Source: Clostridiales bacterium (GTDB lineage Bacteria > Bacillota > Clostridia > Christensenellales > Borkfalkiaceae). Taken from it: a stretch of DNA of 35,274 bases. The notes beneath the pieces were generated by a model. The model was not told the origin of the DNA. It worked only from the letters and a program-made list of their open reading frames with translations, and made no database searches. The stretch is taken from positions 1-35,274 of the forward strand of contig SVIT01000009.1 in NCBI GenBank assembly GCA_015069365.1. Direction: 5' to 3'. Positions 7,830-15,935 of the stretch are shown piece after piece. The position numbers and the translations under genes are program-made. Position 1 is the stretch's first letter. Every line of letters starts with the position of its first letter.

Positions 7830-9716
7830 TTATTTATTCTCGTCCGTTTCTTTCATTTTTTTATGCGCTTTTATATGAGCTAAAAATCTTGCCTTTAATA
7901 CGTCTTGATTCTTACATTTTTTAAATTCTGCCGACAATAAGAACCTAGTATGTTCTTGGACATGCAAATCATGCTCGTCATACTCGTCGGGAAGCATATC
8001 CCCCTCCTTCAAACCCAGGTTTTCCTCGCCTGCTTTTGCAATATGCAGGGCGGAAATATCCCTAACGTTTTCATAGCTACCAAACCCAAACGCCTCCAGG
8101 ATTAAATTCTTATTCTCCGCGGTCAGCTTACCCTCTTCATCCGACAAAAGCCCCGCTTCGTACAATTTCAAAAGGGTCGCCTTTTTTTCTTCGGGGGTTA
8201 CGGCGTCTTGCGATTCGAACTGCAGATCGTTGACGTCCAAGCTCGACGCATTGAAATAATACGCCTGCGTTTTCTTGTTTTCGCCCGTCAGCGTCATCAA
8301 ACGCGCCGTCCCCGCAAACTGTCTGTACAAACGAAGAATTTGTCTGCCGACCTCTTTTAATGCGCGTTCGATACTCCGCACCGTCGCTGATAGACGGGAT
8401 TCGTCCTGAGAAAGCAACAGCTGTAACCCCGTCGCGCTGGTCACCCTGGCAGGCGTGGAATTTTGCGATAAATCGCTCACGCCCGAAATGAGCGCAAATT
8501 CCTTTTCCAACCATTCCTCTTCCACTTGAAATTCGGTAGGAATCTGACCGCAATCCAACAACTCGGGTGCCTTTCCGCCTTGTCTATAAATGAGCACTTT
8601 CCCTGGCAACAACCCCTCTTCGCTCAGCTCGTCGGTATCAATTGAACCGTCTTCCACCGTCAAAATCCCCATGGACAGCCTGTTCAAAAACTCATGTTTT
8701 CTGTTTCGAACGGCATTGTACGCCCGCTGCACGGGGATCAATCTATCAATCACGCTGGTACCGAAAAACGCCCCCGGCAGCGCAATACAATCCTGCTTGA
8801 CAAACGGGAAGCCACGCACGTTTCTCTCCCCGTTAACAAAGGGCAAATCGTCTGCATATAACAGCTCTTCCCCAGCAACAATCTCCAACCGCCCTTGGGG
8901 ATATTCTGCGTTCGGTCGGGTATAACGCTCGATCAAGATTTCTCCATCCTGCAGTGCGGTAAAATTCATTCCCGCATGTTGCAACGGCAATTTCGCCCCC
9001 GCGCCCTCACTGTACGCAACTATACCCGAAATATTTCTGCCCTTGATCGCTTTCCCGAATTTCTCCATGATATAGGAAACAGGCACCGCACGCGCATGGA
9101 TAAGACTCTGTATTCCGTCAAAATCTTCCGCGTCCAAACGGTCAGGAAAAATCTCAAACGGAGGCACGACGCTGACGCGCACTTCTCCCTCGTAAACGGG
9201 ATTATTATCCTCGTCAACGGCTACCTGCCTGCCACCTTTTTCATCCCAGTCGATTTTAAAAAACGCACTTCCGCAGGTTTCCGACCACACCGTTGCGCGT
9301 GAAACAGACTCTTTCAACCCGATTCTTTCCTGCACGTATTTCAGTATGCCCGTAGAGAGTTTTGCCGCCTTCATATCCCCCTCTTCGTCGGAAAAAGCGC
9401 GCACCTTCAAATCGGGTTTCATCTTCTCCAATTTCGCAATACGCGATTCAATCGTCGGAGCAATATGATTAAACACCCTGCGCGATTGCCAGTAAAAACG
9501 CTTATCCTCAGCGACGACCTCGCCAAACGGACTCACATCGCAGTACTGATTCCCACTCAAGAAATTCATATTTAGCACCCAACCGTTCTCCACCGAACGC
9601 CGCTTTTCCCTACGCCGTAAAAAATCGTCCGTTACTTCCTGGGCGATCCTTTTTTCCATGCGCTCTTTCTGCTCGATATAATCTTTATCCTCCACACCCT
9701 TGCTATCGTAAATCAT
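7830..9716 (-). CDS. Phage portal protein (P22/podovirus type)
   Basis: 628 aa; RRVFNHIAPTIESRIAKLEKMKPDLKVRAFSDEEGDMKAAKL, ETCGSAFFKIDWDEKGGRQ, VPVQRAYNAVRNRKHEFLNR-like region, SATGLQLLLSQDESRLSATVRSIERALKEVGRQILRLYRQF. Confidence 0.9.
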   Translation of the reverse strand: MIYDSKGVEDKDYIEQKERMEKRIAQEVTDDFLRRREKRRSVENGWVLNMNFLSGNQYCDVSPFGEVVAEDKRFYWQSRRVFNHIAPTIESRIAKLEKMKPDLKVRAFSDEEGDMKAAKLSTGILKYVQERIGLKESVSRATVWSETCGSAFFKIDWDEKGGRQVAVDEDNNPVYEGEVRVSVVPPFEIFPDRLDAEDFDGIQSLIHARAVPVSYIMEKFGKAIKGRNISGIVAYSEGAGAKLPLQHAGMNFTALQDGEILIERYTRPNAEYPQGRLEIVAGEELLYADDLPFVNGERNVRGFPFVKQDCIALPGAFFGTSVIDRLIPVQRAYNAVRNRKHEFLNRLSMGILTVEDGSIDTDELSEEGLLPGKVLIYRQGGKAPELLDCGQIPTEFQVEEEWLEKEFALISGVSDLSQNSTPARVTSATGLQLLLSQDESRLSATVRSIERALKEVGRQILRLYRQFAGTARLMTLTGENKKTQAYYFNASSLDVNDLQFESQDAVTPEEKKATLLKLYEAGLLSDEEGKLTAENKNLILEAFGFGSYENVRDISALHIAKAGEENLGLKEGDMLPDEYDEHDLHVQEHTRFLLSAEFKKCKNQDVLKARFLAHIKAHKKMKETDENK

Positions 9717-10090
9717 TCTTTCTCCTCCTTATCCGCCTTCTTTGTTACCGTTTTTTTCCTAACCGAAGCTTTTCTTGTCTTCGTCGCTGTCTTTCGTACC
9801 GTCCTCACAGCTTTTTCCTCTTTTCCCTTTTCCAAAAGCTTCATCAACTTTTCTCTCTCCTGCTCCAGCTCCTCTTCCGACCACTGCGCATACTCCTCAC
9901 TGTTTTGCGAGAGTAATATCTGCACAGCTTTTAGATCGGGGGGCACGTCCTTTTTCGTCTTCTTCCGTTTCATCAACTTCAGCGCGCCATCCACCTCGGC
10001 ATACTCTTCCGTCACTTCCGCGACCTGATATCCCAAGGCAACTTTTAACAACGCTTCCCCCAGCCTTTCCTCTTGTTTCCTTTCACTCAT
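9713..10090 (-). CDS. Putative small-terminase-like protein (C-terminal-like part only) with Lys/Arg/Thr-rich tail
   Basis: 125 aa; ALLKVALGYQVAEVTEEY...KKTKKDVPPDLKAVQILL resembles the C-terminal TerS segment (AxGY...vPPDxxAxxfxL). ATGA overlap with portal start. Confidence 0.45.
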   Translation of the reverse strand: MSERKQEERLGEALLKVALGYQVAEVTEEYAEVDGALKLMKRKKTKKDVPPDLKAVQILLSQNSEEYAQWSEEELEQEREKLMKLLEKGKEEKAVRTVRKTATKTRKASVRKKTVTKKADKEEKE

Positions 10091-10108
10091 ATTCCTCTCC
10101 TTTTCTTA

Positions 10109-10130
10109 TTCAACGCATACCTGCCCCCTC
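10109..10130 (-). repeat. Oriented motif copy B (GAGGGGGCAGGTATGCGTTGAA)
   Basis: Intergenic inside the phage cassette, between TerL and TerS-like genes. Confidence 0.6.
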
Positions 10131-10144
10131 TCTTTTTAATTTAC

Positions 10145-11590
10145 CTAAAAGGAAATATTCCCTCTTCTCAACACCCTCGCCCGACGCTCCTTATCCTTTT
10201 GTATCACCGTTTTCTCTGCGGTCGGCGGCGTCTTTTTCGGTCTGCTCATTAAATAATACCGCATCTCGTCCAACCCATGATCGTCCACCTTTCTAGGCAC
10301 GTCACCGCTCCCCCAGTAATATCCTTTTAACTCCCTGATTAAATTCGGACAAGTATTAAAAATATATAGATTTGGAAGAGAATTATTGCGGTTAAGATAG
10401 CTTTTCACCCGCGCAATCCCTGAAAAGAGATCCTTTTCCACGTTCGGATTGACCAAAATCCCCCTCTCATAGAACAATTCCGCTACGCTTTTGAGAGAAC
10501 CGAGCGTCCTTTGTTTCGCCGCGCTGTCAATCAATGCGTTCAACCGCCCTTGCCCATCCGTATGCCAACCAAGCCGTCTGCTAATCTGTTTTATCGCGTC
10601 CGCATGGTAATCAATATCCCGCCCCGCCTCATAATGCTCATAGGTAACGTACACGTTATCGTCATAATCCACCGCATACCAGTGCGCCGACAATGGATTG
10701 TTAAGTCCAGGGTCGATTGAAATGGTGTCTTGCCATTCTTTGGGGATGGGAAAGGGATCGATTACGTGCACGTTTTCGTCGAACTCGGGATAAACCAACC
10801 CCGCGGCGGCAGAGGCAAACCGCCCATACCGCCGCGACTGCAGCGTCCGCTCGTCCATACTAAGAGCAAGCGCCGCAATTTCCCCCTTATCCAAATACGG
10901 ATTATCCTCCCACTCCATGAACTCGTACCATACCTCAGGATCGTTCCGCCTATTGAGGAATATTTCGTTATAGACAAAAGTAAGCCCTTTAAGAGGCGTC
11001 ATTGTTCCAAACACGTCCCCCCGCCGATCAATGACGCGCATACGGCATTCGGCGTAAATATCCTCAGGAGGTTCTTCGTCGAACCAGACAAAATCCAAGG
11101 ACGCGCCCTGAAACTTTTCCCTCCCCTGATCACAGCTTTTGAACCCGATAACCGAACTCCCCCCAAGCACGTTTTTCACACGGATAAAATCAATAATCCC
11201 ATTCTCGGGCGCGTCCTTTCTCCCGCTGAGCATCACGATATCCTCTATCCAATCCCGACGCAGATAATGCAAAATTTTCTTCTGTGCAACGTCGCGTTGC
11301 ACCTGTTGTGAAAGGGACACCACCCAACCGCATACGTCCTTTCTGTTCTCCCGATAGGGATGTATACCGCGCGCCATATACACACTCTCCACAGCGCCGC
11401 ACTCCGTCTTCCCCGATCGGTTTCCGCCAAACACCCAACGATTGCGTTTTGTACACTTATGAAACGCCAACTGTTTTTCGTGCTTGACCTCTCCCGTGTT
11501 ATACACCGCCAAAAAATCCTCTCTCTTTCGTTTTCGTAACTCCGACTCCACCCGAATCAACTTTTCTACAATTTCTCTCATAATCCCCAT
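10145..11590 (-). CDS. Terminase large subunit
   Basis: Walker A FGGNRSGKTE, Walker B LDFVWFDEEPP, coupling GTMTPLKG, nuclease motifs SIDPG / ALIDSAAKQR / GLDEMRYYLM. Start likely ATG 11590 (ORF track extends to a TTG at 11593). Confidence 0.93.
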   Translation of the reverse strand: MGIMREIVEKLIRVESELRKRKREDFLAVYNTGEVKHEKQLAFHKCTKRNRWVFGGNRSGKTECGAVESVYMARGIHPYRENRKDVCGWVVSLSQQVQRDVAQKKILHYLRRDWIEDIVMLSGRKDAPENGIIDFIRVKNVLGGSSVIGFKSCDQGREKFQGASLDFVWFDEEPPEDIYAECRMRVIDRRGDVFGTMTPLKGLTFVYNEIFLNRRNDPEVWYEFMEWEDNPYLDKGEIAALALSMDERTLQSRRYGRFASAAAGLVYPEFDENVHVIDPFPIPKEWQDTISIDPGLNNPLSAHWYAVDYDDNVYVTYEHYEAGRDIDYHADAIKQISRRLGWHTDGQGRLNALIDSAAKQRTLGSLKSVAELFYERGILVNPNVEKDLFSGIARVKSYLNRNNSLPNLYIFNTCPNLIRELKGYYWGSGDVPRKVDDHGLDEMRYYLMSRPKKTPPTAEKTVIQKDKERRARVLRRGNISF

Positions 11591-11684
11591 CAACCTGCCA
11601 AAAAAGCTCTCCTTTCCGCCGTTATAATGATAGAACCGACTTTACGGAAAACCTTAAAAAAATCAAATCTATCACATTCGGTTT

Positions 11685-12452
11685 ATGAAAAAACTCTTAT
11701 TCATTTGGCTCATGCCACTATTGCTCTATATATTACTGTTTTTTGCGCTCAACGCGGCCATGCCCTATGCGAATGCCGTTTCCAAGCAAAAAACTTCCAC
11801 CGTCACCGCCTCGGCAGAAACGCCGACGAGCGGCGATTACGCCTGCATCTTAACCGACGACGTATACTTCTATTCTTCAGCGGATGAAAGGCGCGGCATT
11901 TTTCTTCTCCCTAAGAGCTATTACGTCAAACTTCTCGAATATCGCTCTGATTTTTGCAAGGTAGAATACCAACGCAACGAGAACGCAAAGGAACGGATTG
12001 TCGGCTACGCCAAAACCGAACAACTGACCTTCGTCCCCTACGTACCCGATCGCCCGTATCTTTACTATACCTTTGACGTAACGTACACAATCGAGGACGA
12101 ATCGTTCACCGATTCTTCCTTCCTCACCCAAATCACCGTATCCTGTCTATACTATGGGGATTATCGCGTTGGCTCGGACACCTACTGTTACGTTCTTCGC
12201 GGCGACGAACTCGGCTATATCCCCAAGCCCTACTCTTTGCGGTATGAGGAAAACCCCGAATACGCGGAATACCTCGCCTCGCAAATACCGCCTGAGGAAG
12301 ATTCTGAAGAAGACGTCGACGCCTTTGCAAAGGACGAAAAAAGCTCCCCTGCTCAGATTGCCATACTGATTGTAATCTGTCTGCTTGTCCCCGTACTCGC
12401 CGCGTTGGTGATTAAGCCTCCTCGCCGCCCGCCGTACGAAACGGAAGAATAA
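11685..12452 (+). CDS. Membrane-anchored SH3-like protein (N- and C-terminal TM segments)
   Basis: MKKLLFIWLMPLLLYILLFFAL, SH3-like repeats (DDVYFYSSADERRGIFLLPKSYYVKLLEYRSDFCKVEY), C-terminal TM AQIAILIVICLLVPVLAALVI. Confidence 0.7.
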   Translation: MKKLLFIWLMPLLLYILLFFALNAAMPYANAVSKQKTSTVTASAETPTSGDYACILTDDVYFYSSADERRGIFLLPKSYYVKLLEYRSDFCKVEYQRNENAKERIVGYAKTEQLTFVPYVPDRPYLYYTFDVTYTIEDESFTDSSFLTQITVSCLYYGDYRVGSDTYCYVLRGDELGYIPKPYSLRYEENPEYAEYLASQIPPEEDSEEDVDAFAKDEKSSPAQIAILIVICLLVPVLAALVIKPPRRPPYETEE

Positions 12453-12454
12453 TT

Positions 12455-12973
12455 TCAAACGCGTTTATGTAATCGCCTCGTCTCATCGGCGGCAATGATT
12501 CTGTCCCGCCCCTCTTCGACGAATCGGTGAATCTTCTTAAAAATATCCAAACGGGAAAAATCCCGATCGAACACCTCTTTCGTCACGCCAGAAACGCGCA
12601 ACATCGCCGCAACCTTTTCTCCCAGCCTCTGCTGTTTTCGAAAATACGTTCGCTCGCTCCAAACGGCAACGCTACCCTCTTTTCCTTGCAAGGAGAACGT
12701 CCGTGCGCTGCGCGCTTTTCCAAAGTACCGAATAGACAACAGCGCGCGTTCCGTCTCGCTCAGTCTATCCATCACCTTGTCCACCATCGAACGCAACCAG
12801 ATGAGATGATTTTTCGAGAGAATCTCCTCCGCCAGATATTCCGTCAACCTTTCGGCATCCCAACGGCTGTCATAAGACAGAATCGCCTTGTTCTTGATAT
12901 GCTCTGCGTAATCCTCCTCCACGGTTTTTAACAATGGATACGCGTACAACACCGTCTTGATGTAGTTCTCCAA
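12455..12973 (-). CDS. ArpU/sigma region 4-like phage-type transcriptional regulator
   Basis: SETERALLSIRYFG...WSERTYFRKQQRLGEKVAAML (HTH). TTG start at 12973 behind near-perfect SD AGGAGGTGAT (ORF track starts at GTG 12982). Confidence 0.6.
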   Translation of the reverse strand: MENYIKTVLYAYPLLKTVEEDYAEHIKNKAILSYDSRWDAERLTEYLAEEILSKNHLIWLRSMVDKVMDRLSETERALLSIRYFGKARSARTFSLQGKEGSVAVWSERTYFRKQQRLGEKVAAMLRVSGVTKEVFDRDFSRLDIFKKIHRFVEEGRDRIIAADETRRLHKRV

Positions 12974-13161
12974 AAAAATCACCTCCTCTTTTTATGTTTT
13001 TCCACCGTCCTGTTACGGCTGACTTTGCGCCCAATTTCTCTACTTTGCCCCAACCGATTTTTCATTTTCTCCATCGAGCTTGTCCGTCGCAACCGACGCG
13101 CATATTATGTCACCGTTTTTGTTTTTTGCAAGACCCCTCTGCCAACTTTTTTGAAAAAATT

Positions 13162-13175
13162 CGAACATTTGTTCG
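13162..13175. promoter_or_regulatory. LexA (SOS) box CGAAC-ATTT-GTTCG
   Basis: Perfect palindromic half sites matching the Bacillota LexA/DinR consensus CGAACN4GTTCG; just downstream of a minus-strand TATAAT. Confidence 0.75.
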
Positions 13176-13186
13176 TGTTTTATGGT

Positions 13187-13192
13187 ATTATA
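13187..13192 (-). promoter_or_regulatory. -10 element (TATAAT) of promoter reading toward the regulator gene
   Basis: Minus-strand CATGTATAATACC, predicted TSS near 13180, so the LexA box lies at about +5 to +18. No strong -35 seen. Confidence 0.5.
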
Positions 13193-13337
13193 CATGATTA
13201 AATAAGACAAATGTACGCCTATTTTATAATTTTTTTCCACTTTCTTCCAAAAAACAGAAACTTCGATAATTTTCGTCAAAAACACCCGTTCTATTAAATA
13301 AGTTAAATACTTATGATAAAAAGTTTTCTATATATAA

Positions 13338-13367
13338 TTGACAATCCTTGCCTTGCCGTGGTATAAT
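13338..13367 (+). promoter_or_regulatory. Promoter TTGACA-18nt-TATAAT for the 13376 gene
   Basis: Consensus -35 (13338-13343) and -10 (13362-13367). Confidence 0.75.
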
Positions 13368-13375
13368 GATTATGT

Positions 13376-15775
13376 ATGAGAAAAACGACGGCGACAATTT
13401 TATCGGTGATAGCATTTACCGCTCTTTCCATAACGGGAACGGCGGGGATTTTTGCGTGCGACAAAACGCCCCTTTCCGCAGAGGCAGATACGGTCTCCGC
13501 AAAGCTGCTCTGTCCCGATACCTATGCGCAGTACCTTGCACTGCAATCGCCCTCCTCCGTGGCAACCGCAAACGGTTACCTTGCGATCACAGACGGAAAC
13601 ACGCTGTACGTTTACGACGAAAGTGGCAACGTCTACCGTTCCTTCACGGCAGATACCGACAAAATCGGCAACGTCTGTTTCGATAATGCAGGCAACGTGT
13701 ATTACCTTGCCGACTTATTCGTGTACAAATTGCCCTTAGCTTCCTTACGGGCAGGTACTCCTACCCCTGAAAAGCTGTCCGACTTCGGCTGTGCGGGGTT
13801 CATGATCGAGGGAACCAACCTCTATTACACAACGGGCAATAAAATCGGCGCATATTCCTTGACGGACGGCACAATTAAAACGTTGAAAACAGAGACCGAC
13901 CCGATCGGCTCGGCACTCGCCTTTTTCAACGATACGTTATACTATTTCTGCGAGAGTTCGGGACAAAACGCCCTGCACGCCATTCATCCCAACGAAACGG
14001 GGAGCGACGCAGACACTTTTGTGACCGCGTTCCCCATGCAGGTGCGCAGTGTGGCAATCGCAGGCAATCAATTTTGTTTCACGACCAGAAACGGCGATTT
14101 TTACGCCTACAATCATACGGAGCTCCGCGCAAGCGAACACCTCGACCTTGTCACCCCTTTACAAACGGACGCAGGCAACTACGTTTCCCTTGGGAGCTGT
14201 AACGACAAAGTCTACGCAATTCAAGCAAAAAACATTCGCTTATACGCAACGGAAGACACAAAGTTTACCGATTATGAGATCAGCGCTTCCTCGTCTGCGC
14301 CCCACCGTTTAAGCGGGGCAACCGACGTTTGTCTTTCGGAAGACAAGCTCCTCATCGCAGACAGCGGCAACGGCCGCATTTCCGTCTACGATACCGATGA
14401 AGAAAGCTTTATGACCCCGATCGAAACGGAGCAGACCGCCCCCCGTCTTTCGGCTTACGGCGACACGGTCCTGGTCTCCTCCACTTCAGCCGTTCTGTAC
14501 AGCCTTTCCGAGAAGAATTACGGAAAAACGCTGTCCACGTTAACGAACGAAGAAATCAAGGGGAATATTGTCGGTTCGGTCAGTTTATACGATCGGTATT
14601 ATCTGCTCACCGACGAAAACCATTGCTACGTACTCAGCAAAGAGAGCGGTTCTTGGCAATGGACGGAAACAGAAAAACAGATCACCCGCCGCGCAACGGC
14701 GTTCACCGCCGATGTGTACGGCAGTTTATACGTTGCCTACGATAACGCCGCGGTATACCGTTTCACGGAAACCGAGCTTACCTCTACGGACGGTAACGGA
14801 GAAAAGATTTTAGACGGACTGTTAGAGACGGACAAACTGGCGAGTGACTACGCGACCAACCTCTACGCCCTTTCAGGCGGCGTATTGCAAAAATACACAC
14901 CCGATACAAACGGCTATATCGCGGCGGAAACGTTTGCGCCCGATTACAATCTGGTAAAAGACGACTCGCCCACGTTGCGTTCGTTTGCGTTCGGAGTGGA
15001 AGAAAACGAAACATATCTTCTCTATGCAGGCGATTACCTCGTCAAAACGGACGAATTATCCCTGCCCACGGTTATGCCCGTTCCCGTTGGAAACGCGGCG
15101 ACTGACTTATTCGCCAAAGAAACGGCAAGTTTCGCCCTGACCAAAGTTTCCAAGGGCGCAATTCTCATCGAGTTCGACCTTGCCGCCCTTCCCAGTGCGG
15201 AATATTTCCCCTACGTGGCTTTCGAGCGTTGCGGCGAAGAAGTGACGGCGGTACGCATGGGCACGGAAAACGGCTATGCAATCCTTGCCGTGCAGGGCAA
15301 AAACACGAATAAATACAAGACCTATCTTGCGTTGGAAAGCGACTGCAGCGATCTTGCCTTAGACGAATACAAAACGGAGCACGAGCAGGCGCTCGCAGGG
15401 CACCTTATCAACGACGTATCCCTTTTCAAATTCCCTTGCTTAACCCAACAGCTTATCCTCACCGATTTACCTCGCGGGGAGCAGGTGACGATCATCGGCG
15501 AGGTTAATAACCTCGACCATGGGTACTACGAAATCCGTTATACGACGGAAGCAGGCGAACAAACGGGGTATATCCCGAAAGTTTTCATCACTCTCTTCGA
15601 TGGGTCTTCCCCCACTCCCGAAACCACCGTTATCGGAAACACGGACGCGGACAAAGATTCCGTTTGGAGAATGGTGTATCTGATCCTCGGTTTGGGCGCG
15701 ATTGGCATACTGATCGACGTGCTTTTACTCCGTAAAGAAAAGCCAGAAGATCAGGACGAACAAGAAAACGAGTAA
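13376..15775 (+). CDS. Secreted, membrane-anchored beta-propeller-like protein with C-terminal SH3-like domain and TM
   Basis: Signal peptide MRKTTATILSVIAFTALSITGTAG; NHL/propeller-like repeats (GNVCFDNAGNVYYLADLFVYKL; LLIADSGNGRISVYDTD); SH3-like LPRGEQVTIIGEVNNLDHGYYEIRYTTEAGEQTGYIPKVFI; TM MVYLILGLGAIGILIDVLLL. Confidence 0.75.
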   Translation: MRKTTATILSVIAFTALSITGTAGIFACDKTPLSAEADTVSAKLLCPDTYAQYLALQSPSSVATANGYLAITDGNTLYVYDESGNVYRSFTADTDKIGNVCFDNAGNVYYLADLFVYKLPLASLRAGTPTPEKLSDFGCAGFMIEGTNLYYTTGNKIGAYSLTDGTIKTLKTETDPIGSALAFFNDTLYYFCESSGQNALHAIHPNETGSDADTFVTAFPMQVRSVAIAGNQFCFTTRNGDFYAYNHTELRASEHLDLVTPLQTDAGNYVSLGSCNDKVYAIQAKNIRLYATEDTKFTDYEISASSSAPHRLSGATDVCLSEDKLLIADSGNGRISVYDTDEESFMTPIETEQTAPRLSAYGDTVLVSSTSAVLYSLSEKNYGKTLSTLTNEEIKGNIVGSVSLYDRYYLLTDENHCYVLSKESGSWQWTETEKQITRRATAFTADVYGSLYVAYDNAAVYRFTETELTSTDGNGEKILDGLLETDKLASDYATNLYALSGGVLQKYTPDTNGYIAAETFAPDYNLVKDDSPTLRSFAFGVEENETYLLYAGDYLVKTDELSLPTVMPVPVGNAATDLFAKETASFALTKVSKGAILIEFDLAALPSAEYFPYVAFERCGEEVTAVRMGTENGYAILAVQGKNTNKYKTYLALESDCSDLALDEYKTEHEQALAGHLINDVSLFKFPCLTQQLILTDLPRGEQVTIIGEVNNLDHGYYEIRYTTEAGEQTGYIPKVFITLFDGSSPTPETTVIGNTDADKDSVWRMVYLILGLGAIGILIDVLLLRKEKPEDQDEQENE

Positions 15776-15811
15776 AAATTCTCATAAAATAACACAAGGA
15801 GGAACAGTCTT

Positions 15812-15886
15812 ATGTCAGAACATCACCCAAGCGTAGACCCGCTAAGTAGAACTGCATCGGGCTGTTTTTACACGCCTGAACGGTAA
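15812..15886 (+). CDS. Putative 24-aa leader peptide upstream of mgtE (MSEHHPSVDPLSRTASGCFYTPER)
   Basis: AAGGAGG SD 8-9 nt before ATG, stop TAA 15884-15886, 50 nt upstream of mgtE start. Confidence 0.45.
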   Translation: MSEHHPSVDPLSRTASGCFYTPER

Positions 15887-15899
15887 ACTTGTGGTCACG
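15831..15899 (+). promoter_or_regulatory. Structured 5' leader of mgtE
   Basis: GCGT(A)GACC (15831-15839) pairs with GGTCACGC (15892-15899), enclosing CCCG...CGGG; overlaps the uORF. Confidence 0.45.
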
Positions 15900-15935
15900 C
15901 TACCCCTAAAATGCATAAGAAGGAGGTAGAGTATT

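Noticed and set aside
3314-12973. Complete active prophage
   Set aside because: No integrase, excisionase, repressor, replication, holin/endolysin or tail-spike gene and no att-like direct repeats were recognised at the borders.
13040-13285. 81-aa minus-strand ORF over the LexA-box promoter
   Set aside because: Spans the promoter/operator region and lacks an SD; more likely non-coding upstream sequence.
15776-15935. M-box magnesium riboswitch
   Set aside because: Expected M-box conserved sequence segments were not recognised by eye; an Infernal scan with the M-box model would settle it.
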